Shown here piece by piece: positions 1-11,100 of a DNA stretch of 28,086 nt. The translations under genes and the position numbers were made by a program. The notes beneath the pieces were generated by a model that made no database searches, had not been told where the DNA came from, and was given only the letters and a program-made list of their open reading frames with translations. Source of the stretch: Acanthaster planci (lineage: Eukaryota; Echinodermata; Asteroidea; Valvatida; Acanthasteridae); the NCBI RefSeq assembly GCF_001949145.1, contig NW_019091495.1, positions 362,351-390,436 on the forward strand, given 5' to 3'. How positions within the stretch are numbered: the stretch's first letter is position 1; the number at the start of each line of letters is the position of its first letter.

Positions 1-473
1 GGCAACGGGAATGTGGAAGCGTGAGTAGAGCTGCATGCCACCAAACAATCAGCCTTTTCACCATGTAATTCAAAGCGTGCAGAGCATGCAGGGCCACAAA
101 CCGAGAATTTGCGGTTTGGCAGGTGGCCTTCGTGGCCAGGCGAGGCTGGAATTCTTGGAGTCGGCTTTCGGAAAGAAATTCCCGTTGTCAAGGGGTTAAT
201 AAAGGTCTGGCACACAACAATGTTATTTTAACCTCAACTCTCTTAGATGTTTCAAAGTTTGCTTCTAGGGTTTGGGAGGATTTTGCGAGATTAAGAAGGG
301 AAGAGCCAACCACTGTTGCATTATATGAAGCTTGATGCTTGAAAATTTCTGCACAAAGAATATGTTACTGGTACCCTGCGTAGTGGAAACCTGTGGAAGA
401 TTCCAAAAGAAATGTCAAAGCAGGATTTCTCAACTCTATGCTTAACAGAGCGACCAAATTCCTTTCATTGTAG
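1..473 (+). other. Flotillin-2 intron, 3' part
   Basis: No flotillin exon could be found here. The exon that should precede the one at 474 ends with the sequence before IAAEVAAPL, and that is absent, so this stretch is intronic. A 70-codon open frame at 123-335 resembles no family I know and has no coding context. Confidence 0.6.
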
Positions 474-617
474 ATTGCTGCCGAGGTTGCTGCCCCGCTG
501 GCTAAGACTGATGAGGTGGTACTCCTTGGCGATGACCGGACCACATCGGAGGTCAGCAAGCTGCTTGGCTCACTGCCAGTGGCTGTCCATGCTCTGACCG
601 GTACTGACCTGTCCAAG
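474..617 (+). CDS. FLOT2: FLOT2 penultimate coding exon
   Basis: The exon has 48 whole codons (phase 0 in, phase 0 out). The acceptor is a T-rich tract ending in CATTGTAG at 466-473 and the donor is AAG|GTAAGA at 617/618. The frame is open across the whole exon and encodes the flotillin C-terminal segment described in the gene entry. Confidence 0.9.
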
Positions 618-925
618 GTAAGACACCAACCTGCACATACACATGATACGTTGGCATATGTGAGCATCAACCTTTCCTATATGTATTATGTAACCAAATA
701 AATTTCAACTGGAAAAGTCATATTCAAATTCAAGATTTGAGTTTATAAAATTTTGATTTGGTTTAAAGATGTTTTTTCCTTCATCATCAGAACTGATGTT
801 TCTCTCTTGCCATATTAAAGCACTTGTTTTTCCATGACCCTCTGATAAGTTGTCCTGTCTTTTTATACTGAACCACCTGTTTTTTCCTTGACTAGGTGAT
901 GCCGAAGATTCCTGGAATCCAGTAG
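474..925 (+). CDS. FLOT2: Flotillin-2, C-terminal end (last two coding exons, spliced)
   Basis: Flotillin-2 is a peripheral membrane scaffold of the SPFH/band-7 family. It oligomerises on the cytoplasmic face of plasma and endosomal membranes and organises lipid microdomains. Only the C-terminal end is here: CDS join(474..617, 896..925), 57 residues and a TAG stop. The larger exon reads IAAEVAAPLAKTDEVVLLGD, then SEVSKLLGSLPVAVHALTG and TDLSK. This is the conserved tail seen in animal flotillin-2 (IAA-[KE]-[IV]-AAPL-x-K-x-DE ... LPxSVHALTGVDLSK). The last exon adds VMPKIPGIQ, resembling the insect-type ending with K-IPG rather than the vertebrate ending. The N-terminal SPFH domain and most of the coiled coil must lie left of position 1. 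The gene points toward NFATC2IP and ends about 7 kb from that gene's stop. Identity rests on remembered family sequence; the match is strong for the first exon. Confidence 0.9.
896..925 (+). CDS. FLOT2: FLOT2 terminal coding exon
   Basis: The acceptor is a long pyrimidine run followed by GACTAG at 890-895. The exon enters in phase 0 and gives nine residues (VMPKIPGIQ) and TAG at 923-925. Joined to the preceding exon it reads DLSK-VMPKIPGIQ, the expected position and style of a flotillin-2 ending. The exon is very short, so the support is the splice site, the phase and the K-IPG residues. Confidence 0.8.
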   Translation: MMPKIPGIQ

Positions 926-3900
926 TTGGCCCAATGAACTCACTTCAACCCTACTTTGGATAATACCAACCTCCATCAACTGAGACCAAAATACAGGGCG
1001 AGGTGAGCCTATACAACAGAAGGAAAACATCAAGTGCATTACTTTTACCCGACATTCTTGATTGTCCCTTTCCCGTGAAGTCTGTACTGTTGCAAAGCAT
1101 ATCATACTTGAAAACCATTTGACCAACTTCACTGCCAAGGAGAATTTTCTTTGAGGTTTGGCGTGCAGACAGGTTGAGACTACTAACTTTCCTTCCTTTA
1201 TTGTTTGGTATTCTTCACCGTCGTACGCTGTGAGTCCTGCAAATAAGTAACTGGAGAGAGTGGAGGTCTTTTGGTGGTTAGGAGTCCGATATTAGACCGA
1301 TATTATCTTCTTGTGTCTGTTTGCCAGGCTGTCAAAAGTGGTGAAATGACAAAATTGGAGAAATCTCTAAATTGAAAAAAAGCATTAGCTAGATCAGTAT
1401 GTTAAAGAAATGGATTGATCGAAAAGAAACTATTTGAAATGGAATCTTGGTGGAAGTCATGAAGCCACCTATTCGTCTATGCCAGTTTTATTTCTTTCAT
1501 CACTTTGTAAGGGCTGCTGGACCCAATTACTAATTGGGCCATCCATATCATGCAGTTGGAAAGATCTATTGCCTGGTAGATAGACACCCCCATTTTACAT
1601 TGTTTTAACCACTGTATATATTATGTGCTACGGTGACATTGATATATCATACTATATATAAACATACTTATTAATTTGCTGCTTGACTTGTCTTAATACA
1701 TTTAGTTTAGACCCAGTTTGTTGAAATTAATATCAAGATATTTAAAAAGATTTTCATTGGGCAATATGAGACACAGGTGCAGTCAAGCTATGTCTGATTC
1801 ACTTGGCTGCAGCTTAAGATTACACACGACTCTATGGACTGCTACTTACCATAGACTCATTTGTAAGTCCAAGCCTCAGCCAAGTAATTCAGACATAGCC
1901 GCAGTTCCATGATGTGCTGACATTTTCAACAAATTGAATCGAGGTCAGGCCAACCATCTTTGCATGTGGCCCCTGCCGGCCCATAGCACATGCTTAAAAA
2001 AGGTGGACTTTTCCCTGGTTCTCATCACTTCCATCGTGTAGAGTTTGCCATTGGGTTACCTGGGAATTAAACCCAAATTAGGAAATCCTGTAATGTAATG
2101 GGGTGCACATCATCATGGGTAATTTGAAGGAGCTGTTTTTTCCTGAAAATTTCGCTTAACAACATCAAGTTAGTGTGATTATTTCTATCGTTACTTATTC
2201 TCAACTGCGTCTTGCTCAGCTGATAAATTCACTAAGCAGTAATTAATTCTTCTTAGCAGTTCCTTGAAATAAAACGCTGGATGAACTTCATCAAATAGCA
2301 TTATGTTCAAAGTGAGCTTTCTCTTATAATACAATAGATGTACATGTATATGACGTGAGTAAAGTAATGAATCGATGTTATTTGTATAGTGAATAAGTAC
2401 TGGTGATTTGTGATTATTTGGGTTTTTTTGCAGAGTTTTTAGATATTTTTACTAGACCTCATCATCGCACCAAAAAGCTGCTTCACCACAATCCTGCAGT
2501 TGTACCTGCAAAAGTTAAAACATATCTCGATTTGTTTAGAGTTTGCTCTTTCTAATACAAACTTAAACAAAATAATGGCCTTATGACCCTTTTCCACAGA
2601 TTGGCTCGCATGTGTTCAAAACCATTTTTCAGGTCATATTTTGCTTATTAAATGTCTTGAAAATGATTTTGATCGCATAGATCTGTACACACTGTGTAAG
2701 GTTAAACTGCTGCTTCTACATCTTGTGCTCGGCCAAATGGCTTCAACCTGCATCCTGAGAGTTGGCCAAGGTCTCTGCACTCTGGCCACATGAAAACAAA
2801 TTTATGTTATCCGTAGTTAGTTGTCTTTGTCGTCGTTAAAATGCTGTACAAATGCATAATGTGTTCTAAGCCATGTATAAATGCTAAATATGACTTTTTA
2901 TATAATGTCCACCTCCTTTCACAGAAGTAATGTTAGCATGTTAGAATAATAAATTTAGGGCCTGTAATTGTGATATGTACATGCTTCTGTAAACATGAAT
3001 GCATGCATTGGACTTTTGCCCATGCCCCGTGTACATGTACGAGTGGTTGTTTGATCAGGATGGATGACTTGGGTTTACAAACTAATTTCCAAACAAGCAT
3101 GCAATAGTTTGAAGATTTCCACATTTAATTCTGATAAACACACTCATTTTATTTTCGTTTTTTATATTCGTTTTTATTTAACAGGGTAAATTCTTTCATC
3201 TAAATATGTTACAGATGCTTGGACATATTTGTTTCATTATTACTTCTTCCATTGTTTCATTTATCTTACACCTGTTAGCTAGCTACTTTCATTTATTTTT
3301 CATTTGAGCATTTAACTGCACACATGCACAGTAGAAGTGGAGTCCTTTTCCATGTCCACACATCAGGGTTTCATCTAGGATTGAAATAGTTGCCTGTCCC
3401 TTCTCAGGCAAGCCTAAAAACTGGCCATCTTCTCCCAGGAACGTTTGGAAAGTGACACCCCTGAGGTCATATTTTCACTGCATCCAATATCTTGGAGTGA
3501 AGTGTGCAAACTTGTTCATCAGTATCACAGATTTATGTAGGAAATGAGTACTGGTAAATTTGTACAAGCCAAAGCTGTCTAAACATGTCTTGGCCTTTCC
3601 TCGGGACTGTTGACGGGATGAAGCACTAGGTGGTACAGTCATATTTGGGTAGGGTACCGTGGGTGTGTTGACCATTGGAACGACAAATGTTTGAATGCCC
3701 AGTAACTAGAGGTATGCAAGAAATGAATAAAAACTCACAAGGCTTTGTTCCACCGGGGGGGGAATGGTCTCATCCCTTTCTGCACATCCTCTAATGGGTT
3801 GGAGCCTATTGCATCGGCCTATTATTAGCTGATGCCTCATGGTGTCACAACTGCCTCACCCCCTCCACTTTCAAAATGATTCTGCCGCTATTGGTTCCAT

Positions 3901-6015
3901 TCAAGATGTATTGAAAATACTTATGTACATATCCCCCTTTGAATTTCAGATTCTTAGCCATTATGAAGAGCCCAGTTGCTCAGACCGTATTGGTTTGTTT
4001 CCCACATTGTATTCCCCTAGTAGTGCCTCTTATTCCTGCGATGTTTGTGTACTTGGAGAACGGCTCTTCACTTCTTCAGGAATTTATTTCAGCTGTGCCC
4101 TAACAGTATTAGTTTTGATATTATTTGTGTGCATGAATTACATTGTTTTGTTACTTTTGTTACAGTTCTGAGTAAATTGGTGTTGCAAGAATCCTTTGTG
4201 GGGATAATTACGTTAAGTAACAGTCTTGAGAAATATTTTGCCAAGGAATTTATTGCTTGCTTATATTGGTCAGAACTTTTCACAGCTTTGGTTAGAATGC
4301 AATGGAAGTTTGCTGCAAACATGTTTAAATTACGTTTTATGTCCAGCATACTTCTATTTTTCCTTACTCATTACCAGTGGTTCTTCTGTTACTGAAGTGA
4401 TGTGACTCGTGGTATTCAAATTTTAAATTTGATTTTTCAATTGCTAATTATGCTTAAATCTTATGCATGCAGATTTTTGTCCTGTCCTTTTGATGTTTTA
4501 TTCTATTACATTCTTTGTAAATGAAATTTATTTCAATGATTGTAGCGTTGTGTTATCATCATGAATTCAAATCTTAGAGGAGAATGTATGCTGCCTTTTC
4601 ATTCATTATTTCATCATTAAAATTCATCTTCTTTGATTGTTTGTTTGCTGAAATAGCCTGACTGGAAATCGTAACTTGTCTCTGATTTCTAATGCATTGT
4701 TTGAAAGAAAATATGTGATTTGGAAACTCTTGAGATTCTTGAAGGTGGCAAACATATCAATCCTTTCCTTTTGTTTGTGACACAGTTGAATTAATGTGTG
4801 CTCACTCAAAATGATGCAAACATGAGAGATGGACTGTTACATTGGCTGTCATCAAGCATCTTGAAAGTAATTCATGAATGGCATATAAAACTGGTTTCAG
4901 AAGCAATATATATCTACAACATGTATTCTTCGGGCACTAAATTTAAGCTTTATTTTTATGATCATCACACCAGGCAATGCGGCCGGCTTCAGGAAGCTTC
5001 TGAATACAGGGAGGTTTGCTATCCACAGAAAATGTGCCAAACATAGCTGGAAACCAGACATGAGATTCAGCAATATTTTCCTTGAAACTTCTGCAGTAAA
5101 TTGAGCCATGATGCCTAAAATCTTGTTTACAGTATAGTGGAATATGTTTGTCCGTCAAATCCTTTCATAGATTTTTCCTTTCATTTTGTGTTATACTTTT
5201 GTTGCAATATGATTAACGCAGGAAACTTTGAATTGAACAGGAGAACCCCATCTAAAATATTGAAGTTTTAACTAAACATGACATTACTTTAAAATTTTTT
5301 TTTCTCCAAATATTTGTTGATTCGTATGAACTAGATTGAATTGTTCAGAATTGTGTTTTTATACAATACTGAATGTGTATAGTATCTTATAGACTTCTGT
5401 TAGGTAGTTCCAATTGATGTGTTTATATACGTTGAGATTTTAGTAAAGTTATGCACACTTGTAGTGCAATGATAGTTGAAAAAACCTTGTGTTTCATTGG
5501 TTTGTGGTTGCATTTAAGGCACTGATGTCAGTTTATTTTTTGGCTGTGTCAAGTCCGTAATTTGCACAGACAGAAAATCAGCAACATATTGTTGCATACG
5601 CAGTTCATGTTGCCTTCTCCTTAATCCCCCACTCCTTCCGAAATTGTGGCAAAAGAAAAGAAAGCATGCATATCAAAACCTTGTTTCTACACTTCTGCTT
5701 TATGTCAAGAGCTTTAAAAAAGACCTGAAACATGTTAGCAAGAAATCTTTATAAAACAATATATACTGTACACTCTTATTACAAAGTATATAAATGTAGT
5801 TATGCTTTTTACACTTGCATGTATTCAGAAAGTCCACCATATATCATGAATGAGTTACGAATACACATAAGTAATTTTTTTCCCCTTCAAAGTACTATGT
5901 GATACCAATATGCCTCTACTGATTTTGCTTTTTCCCAACCCTCAACGCCACTGAACGCACAAAAACATTCTTGTGAAAGCAAAAAACACAAGCCACGTCA
6001 TGTCGGGCCGACTGC
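926..6015. other. FLOT2 3' UTR and gene-free intergenic sequence
   Basis: No exon with plausible splice sites and recognisable protein was found on either strand over 5 kb. The open frames are short, AT-rich and without family resemblance. The left part must include the flotillin-2 3' UTR. Candidate AATAAA polyadenylation signals on the + strand are at 2268-2273, 2948-2953 and 3726-3731, but none can be singled out. A fold-back repeat (1787-1899) is annotated separately. Confidence 0.6.
1787..1899. repeat. Fold-back (inverted) repeat, two 50-bp arms
   Basis: Arm 1 is 1787-1836 and arm 2 is 1850-1899, separated by 13 bp. The reverse complement of arm 1 aligns with arm 2 without gaps, about 39 of 50 identical by eye. 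Both share the outer core CAGACATAGC and the inner core CATAGA. A related single arm occurs at 24915-24963 in an ANKFY1 intron, so this is a dispersed family, probably a MITE-like or fold-back element. No target-site duplication was identified. Confidence 0.7.
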
Positions 6016-6083
6016 CTCTGGTTCTCAGCTGAATGGCTCTGGTTCTCAGCTGAATGGCTCTGGTTCTCAGCTGAATGGCTCTG
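6016..6083. repeat. 21-bp tandem repeat, 3 copies plus a partial
   Basis: The unit begins CTCTGGTTCTCAGCTGAATG and is 21 bp long, at 6016-6036, 6037-6057 and 6058-6078, with a partial CTCTG at 6079-6083. The three copies are identical by eye. It lies 18 bp upstream of a separate 60-bp array. Confidence 0.9.
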
Positions 6084-6101
6084 AGAATCTCTGCCTTCAA
6101 G

Positions 6102-6341
6102 AAGCTCCTGCAGTTATGCATCCATGAGAGGCAGGGCATACCCCCCTGACATCTGGGCCCCAAGCTCCTGCAGTTATACAACCATGAGAGGCAGGGCATA
6201 CCCCCCTGACATCTGGGCCCCAAGCTCCTGCAGTTATACAACCATGAGAGGCAGGGCATACCCCCCTGACATCTGGGCCCCAAGCTCCTGCAGTTATACA
6301 ACCATGAGAGGCAGGGCATACCCCCCTGACATCTGGGCCCC
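6102..6341. repeat. 60-bp minisatellite, 4 copies
   Basis: Four head-to-tail 60-bp units start at 6102, 6162, 6222 and 6282, each beginning AAGCTCCTGCAGTTAT. Copies 2, 3 and 4 appear identical where they can be compared. Copy 1 differs at about two bases near 6119-6121. Because 60 is divisible by three, the array stays open in long frames on both strands, giving 20-residue periodic peptides (minus strand with SWLYNCRS, plus strand with PPDIWAP). I read these as by-products of the repeat, not as genes. Confidence 0.95.
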
Positions 6342-8002
6342 TCCCCCCATGTGAAATGTTAGTTTCTGTAGGTGTACGGACTGCCCCCGCCCACTTAAAG
6401 TAACCTCCTGTTTCCTCGACAGACCCCAGTTATCCTACTGCCTGCAAGGCTTCAAAAATCCATGATTTTCCCCCCAAAAAGTCTCCAATAATACTCAAGA
6501 AATTCTAAGACTTCTCCAGGGCATTAATGACCCTTTCCTAACATATCCACTGTAAATCCACTACTTTTCCGTGACAAGACATGCACTTCCATAACCTGAC
6601 AGTTTAGGAATCCATGTCCATGATTGGAACACACGACTTGAGTAGTTACGTGAGATCACTCCTCTTCAAACTAAATGAAAATGCGATGAGATGGCTACAC
6701 ATTATGCATACAAATCTGTTTGGAATAAAAACGCATATGAAAATATTTATAAACACCTTCCAAACACTAGGAAAACAACTGCTATGCATAGCATGGATGT
6801 GATGCTATATGATGTCATGTTTTTCTCAGCATCAAAGGAAATCTTTTCAATTTTTTTTTGGGGAAATTAATTTCCATAATTTTTCAGGAAGGCTCACACA
6901 CTCTGACAGAATCATACCTGTGCTGAAGTAATCCAACTTACCATCAATTCATATGTGAAAAACATGAATACTGGTTATTCAAAAAGTTCTGGTGACAAAT
7001 CATTTAATCATTAAAAAAATGTTGTATCTCAATTTTGAGTAGTTTTGAGGAAAGGAGCCACAAATAGGTTTGCAGCTTCCCTGTAAATTGTTGTGCAAAA
7101 TTAAATCACAGGAAAATGTATTTACAAAAACAATTCTGTTCCAGGCATTGGTATCTTGATTAATTTCAAATAAATGATCTTTGAAAGGAATGAAATCAAG
7201 ATTTTTTGCTTGAATGACACGCTATGCATATTTTGGTTAAAACGTCGTGAGTTGTTGATATGACATTTTTACATAAAACACCGCGATGGCATGTAAGAGA
7301 TAAATCTCATGAAGTCAAAATTTTACTATGAAGCCCTAAATCAGCTCGGGTTTGACTGCAATTTCCTTCATTTGACAAAAAGCCTCTTTGTCAAAAATTC
7401 TGAATCAGTGGCAAAAGGTACATTTTCCGTAAATTTACACTTGGTCTTCATCTATTCGACTTGGATGCACTTTTATCATAAAACTGAACGATTTGGGGCT
7501 AGTTTCAAGTTACGATCAGTAGGCTTGAAAAAACAGCAAAATTAAACACTTTCACATTGCATCTCTGGAAAATATGAACTTTGATGAATTTTGATATAAG
7601 ACGTTTTTGCACAAACCCGACTATATGCAATGAGTGCACAGAGACATGTTTTAGCATGAATGCTCAGGCATGTAATAAAGATATGACGTTTCAACTTGAA
7701 TTATGTCAAAATTCCACAAACTTTTTAAATGAAATTTACCTGTAACAACCTTTAAGTAATGAATCAAAATTCAGAAAATACCCGAATTTCGCAAAATATG
7801 CAGTTTTGAAATTTTTGCACTGGCACAATGAAATATCCTTCCCAACTAACCATCTTGAGCGGTTGGTTTTGGTTTATCTTGATAACAAACGCATAGATGT
7901 AACCTGAGCATATGTGATTTGTCAATATGCCCTGTTCCAACCGTGCCATCCTGCCTTCTCCCACCCAGGGCAACTTCCCCCCTTTACCCACACCCTTACC
8001 AG
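6342..8002. other. Gene-free stretch; probable 3' UTR of NFATC2IP at its right end
   Basis: No recognisable exon was seen. The right part should carry the 3' UTR of the minus-strand NFATC2IP gene. An ATTAAA on that strand (TTTAAT at 7003-7008 on the + strand) is one possible polyadenylation signal about 1 kb past the stop, and is unproven. The short open frames here have no family resemblance. Confidence 0.5.
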
Positions 8003-8167
8003 CTAAATGAATATAGCATCAATGGTGTTTGTGTCCTCCTCGAAATCCAGCGAGGTGGGCGTGTCTGTTGGTTTGATGACATCACCGTCAAATGTGAACC
8101 TGATTTTGTGCTGGGGTCGTCCGCAGAAGGTACTGTACTCTGCCATTAACTTCTGCAGGCTGTCGCT
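8003..8167 (-). CDS. NFATC2IP: NFATC2IP terminal exon: rest of SUMO-like domain 2 and stop
   Basis: Phase 0 in, 165 bp, acceptor GATTTCAG, stop TAG at 8005-8003. It encodes SDSLQKLMAEYSTFCGR, KIRFTFDGDVIKPTDTP and TSLDFEEDTNTIDAIFI. The D-S-L-x-x-L-M helix, the F-x-F-D-G strand-turn and the L-[DG]-[FM]-E-x-x-D segment are the hallmarks of the second SUMO-like domain. The protein ends FI, without the Gly-Gly needed for conjugation. Confidence 0.92.
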   Translation of the reverse strand, partial: SDSLQKLMAEYSTFCGRPQHKIRFTFDGDVIKPTDTPTSLDFEEDTNTIDAIFI

Positions 8168-11100
8168 CTGAAATCGTCAGGAAGGAGAGAACATCAGGAG
8201 GACTTCTCCCAAATCTGAGGCTGTGACGCTAGATTATCATAACGTCTAACACTGGAAAATTTAGATTTACAACTGGCAACACAACCCTCTCCTCTCGGCA
8301 TTTGTAATTCAAAATTTTCCTCCATCTGCCCGAACACAACACACCCATCCTTGAAGGAAATCCGGACAAGTCCTGAATTAATGGTTGCTGTTTTTATTCC
8401 GGGACAGATCACGGAGTGATTAATTTCTTACCCACAGAATCGTTGTGGTCATTGTGGATTTCTTCTCCTGCCCCTGGATGGTCACCTCTACCCTTTGTTC
8501 AGGAGCTGCGATCAGACACTCTGGTTCGACAATCAGACAGTCTGCAGTCAAAAGTGATGGCACAATATACGTCAAGAAATGTCTTCAAGAACTGTTAATG
8601 GAATATAATGAGGAAAGGCTAAAGAAGTAAAAAGATCAAGAACCTAGGATTAAAATTGGTGGGATATATCTGAAAAATCAGATATTATTTTAATAAGGTC
8701 GAGATTTTTTGAAATGACAAAAAAACAACCTAATTTCAGACAAAAAAGTGACTTATATCTCAATATCCTAAGAATGTCAGGAAAGTTTTACTTGTTGGGG
8801 ATTTTTTTTTGGGGGGGGGCAGAGGAATTGCAGTGGAGGACACCAAGTCATTCTAGCTGCCCAACACTCCATGCTTGATTATCAGATTAAAATGCTTGTT
8901 AGAACAAAAGTTGGCAAAGTCTAGAGGTATGATATATCAAACATTGCAGGATCAACTACCGTTTGCAATCAGACTCCTTTATTCATCCACACACCGACAC
9001 AAATGGTTTTCTTCTCTTTCTTTTTTTCTGGTTTCACAATCTATTCCATGGAAGCCATAGTTCCTACCCTCATCTTTCACCTATCCTAGCCACAGAACTC
9101 ACCGATGATGTCAGCGATGTGTAGCTCCATGGAATGAGGCGTGTCAAATTCGCCGACGTCTTGGCCATTTCTGGTCAGTCGCACGCAGTCTCTCCGGACC
9201 CCTTCCTGGCTGGCAATCTCATCAATGATTGAGCTGAATGTATCAGTCTGTAGAATACAACACCACATCAGTGGTGTAAATCTATGCTGGAAATTGGAGG
9301 AGGAGGGATGGGGGGTTGGGGGGTGGGCAAGGGGTGGAGGGGATGACTTGCCTGGGGGAGGGGGGACTATATACATTGTACAGAGGGCGATGTTCATGAT
9401 AAGATGTACATCAGTAATGTGTATCAAATTCATGCAGAATCTTACATAAGAGTGGCATATTTATGCTTTTTAAAAATTATTTTCCCTCTTTAGTGATACT
9501 GCAAACATTTTAGTTTCGTTGAGAAATCCTAAAAAATTTTTTGGTTGAGAAATCCTAACAAATTCCACAATCCCCTTTAATTTATTTGCTTATCACAAAA
9601 GCATTTGGAGGATGATTCAATAGCCCATTCCCCACCTCATAAAGTGTGGGGGATATATACCCTCCCTTCAGATTTACACCCATGCAACACAAAAACTCCT
9701 GGAATAAAAAGCTCTTTCATTTTGAGGAATTCTTATGCAAATGTATGAAAAACCGAACGTGTACATAAAGACCTGAAAATTTTTCTGGACAGATGAGCTG
9801 CAAATAATACTGACAAAGCAAATAATGTGCCGATGGTTCAAAATACAACAGACATCAGAATTTTTTGAATGGTCCTGCTTGAAAGAGGTCTTCAACCTTA
9901 ATCCCCTTGGGCGTATGTAAAATCCTATTAAAAATTGAAGGATTGAAGACCCTTAGGGTATAATGCATATCCAGAAGCATTTTTTTTTCTCATTTTAACA
10001 GCTGTCATTTATGGGCAACTTTATTACTAGGAATGGGTGCTCTCCCTGACACCAAAAGTCAGGGACATCTTAAGATGCAAGTCGCTCCTTTAGCTATTGA
10101 AATGAAGGTCTAAGTTTATTTCTGTGATATCTGCATGAACTGGAGGTAATCTGGTGATTGCGGGGTGTTGGAAGTCGACTTGCATACCATCTGGAGTGGG
10201 AACCTCTTGATGCCTGCCCTGGACCGGACTTTGACAGTGATGGTGCTGCGGATGCGGGGAGCTGGTGGAGAGTCCACATCGATGACGGCGATGGTTCCCC
10301 CGGGGATGCGGCGGGCAGGGGAGAAACCATCGTCTGATTGGGAAGACACTTCACTCTGGATGCAGCGGACGTTGGTTAGAGCCACGTTGATGCTTCTGGT
10401 TTGAAAAGTTGAACAATTGATATTGATTAACAAGCTTTACAAGGAACTTAACCACTTGCTGCCGGGGTTTCCGAAACCAGACTCCTTGGGTTTATAGGCA
10501 AAGCCAGGCTGCCTGAAATCAGACAAAAGAGCGGGGCATGGTAACAAAAGACCGTACTTGGAACAAAAGACTGAGCTACTGCGAATTGCTCACATTTTTT
10601 TCAGTTGTCAATAGAGGAGGAAATCCGTCATTGTTTTGAAAGGTAATACCACTGTTTGTGGCATTCAGCACGAGCGGATTACCACCGGGGACAAAAGCGC
10701 TCCAGGGATGAGCGATACAATATCGCTGCACGCTCATCTGGCCCGTATTGAAAAGATGTCAGTAGCGCACTGTGCCAGTTTTGGGAACAAAAGAAAATTA
10801 CACAACACCCCACAATCTGGGCTCTTTTTACAAGGGGGCAGGCCTGGTTGAACTACTCGGGTGTCAATGGATGTTGTCTGTCGGATTAGAGTAGCCATTT
10901 GTGTGGGTGTAAACGTCCAGTAAATGAAGTTATGAATTTTGAAAATGGAAAATCTTGAAAATCCCTGGGTATACGTCATGCAACTTCAAATTAAACCCGG
11001 CAGCACATGGTCAATGTTCCTGTACCTTTCACAGGATCGTTTTAAATTCAGAACAAAGCAAAAATCACATTTGGAACAGTTACCTATGAATAACTTGAAT

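Noticed and set aside
123-335. 70-codon plus-strand frame at the left edge
   Set aside because: It has no recognisable family and no splice support toward the FLOT2 exon, and it sits in the presumed FLOT2 intron.
365-701. Open frames on both strands overlapping the FLOT2 exon
   Set aside because: They are other-frame shadows of the real flotillin exon at 474-617.
5942-6354. 125-codon minus-strand and 76-codon plus-strand open frames
   Set aside because: Both are generated by the 60-bp tandem repeat, whose length is divisible by three. There is no family resemblance and no gene context.
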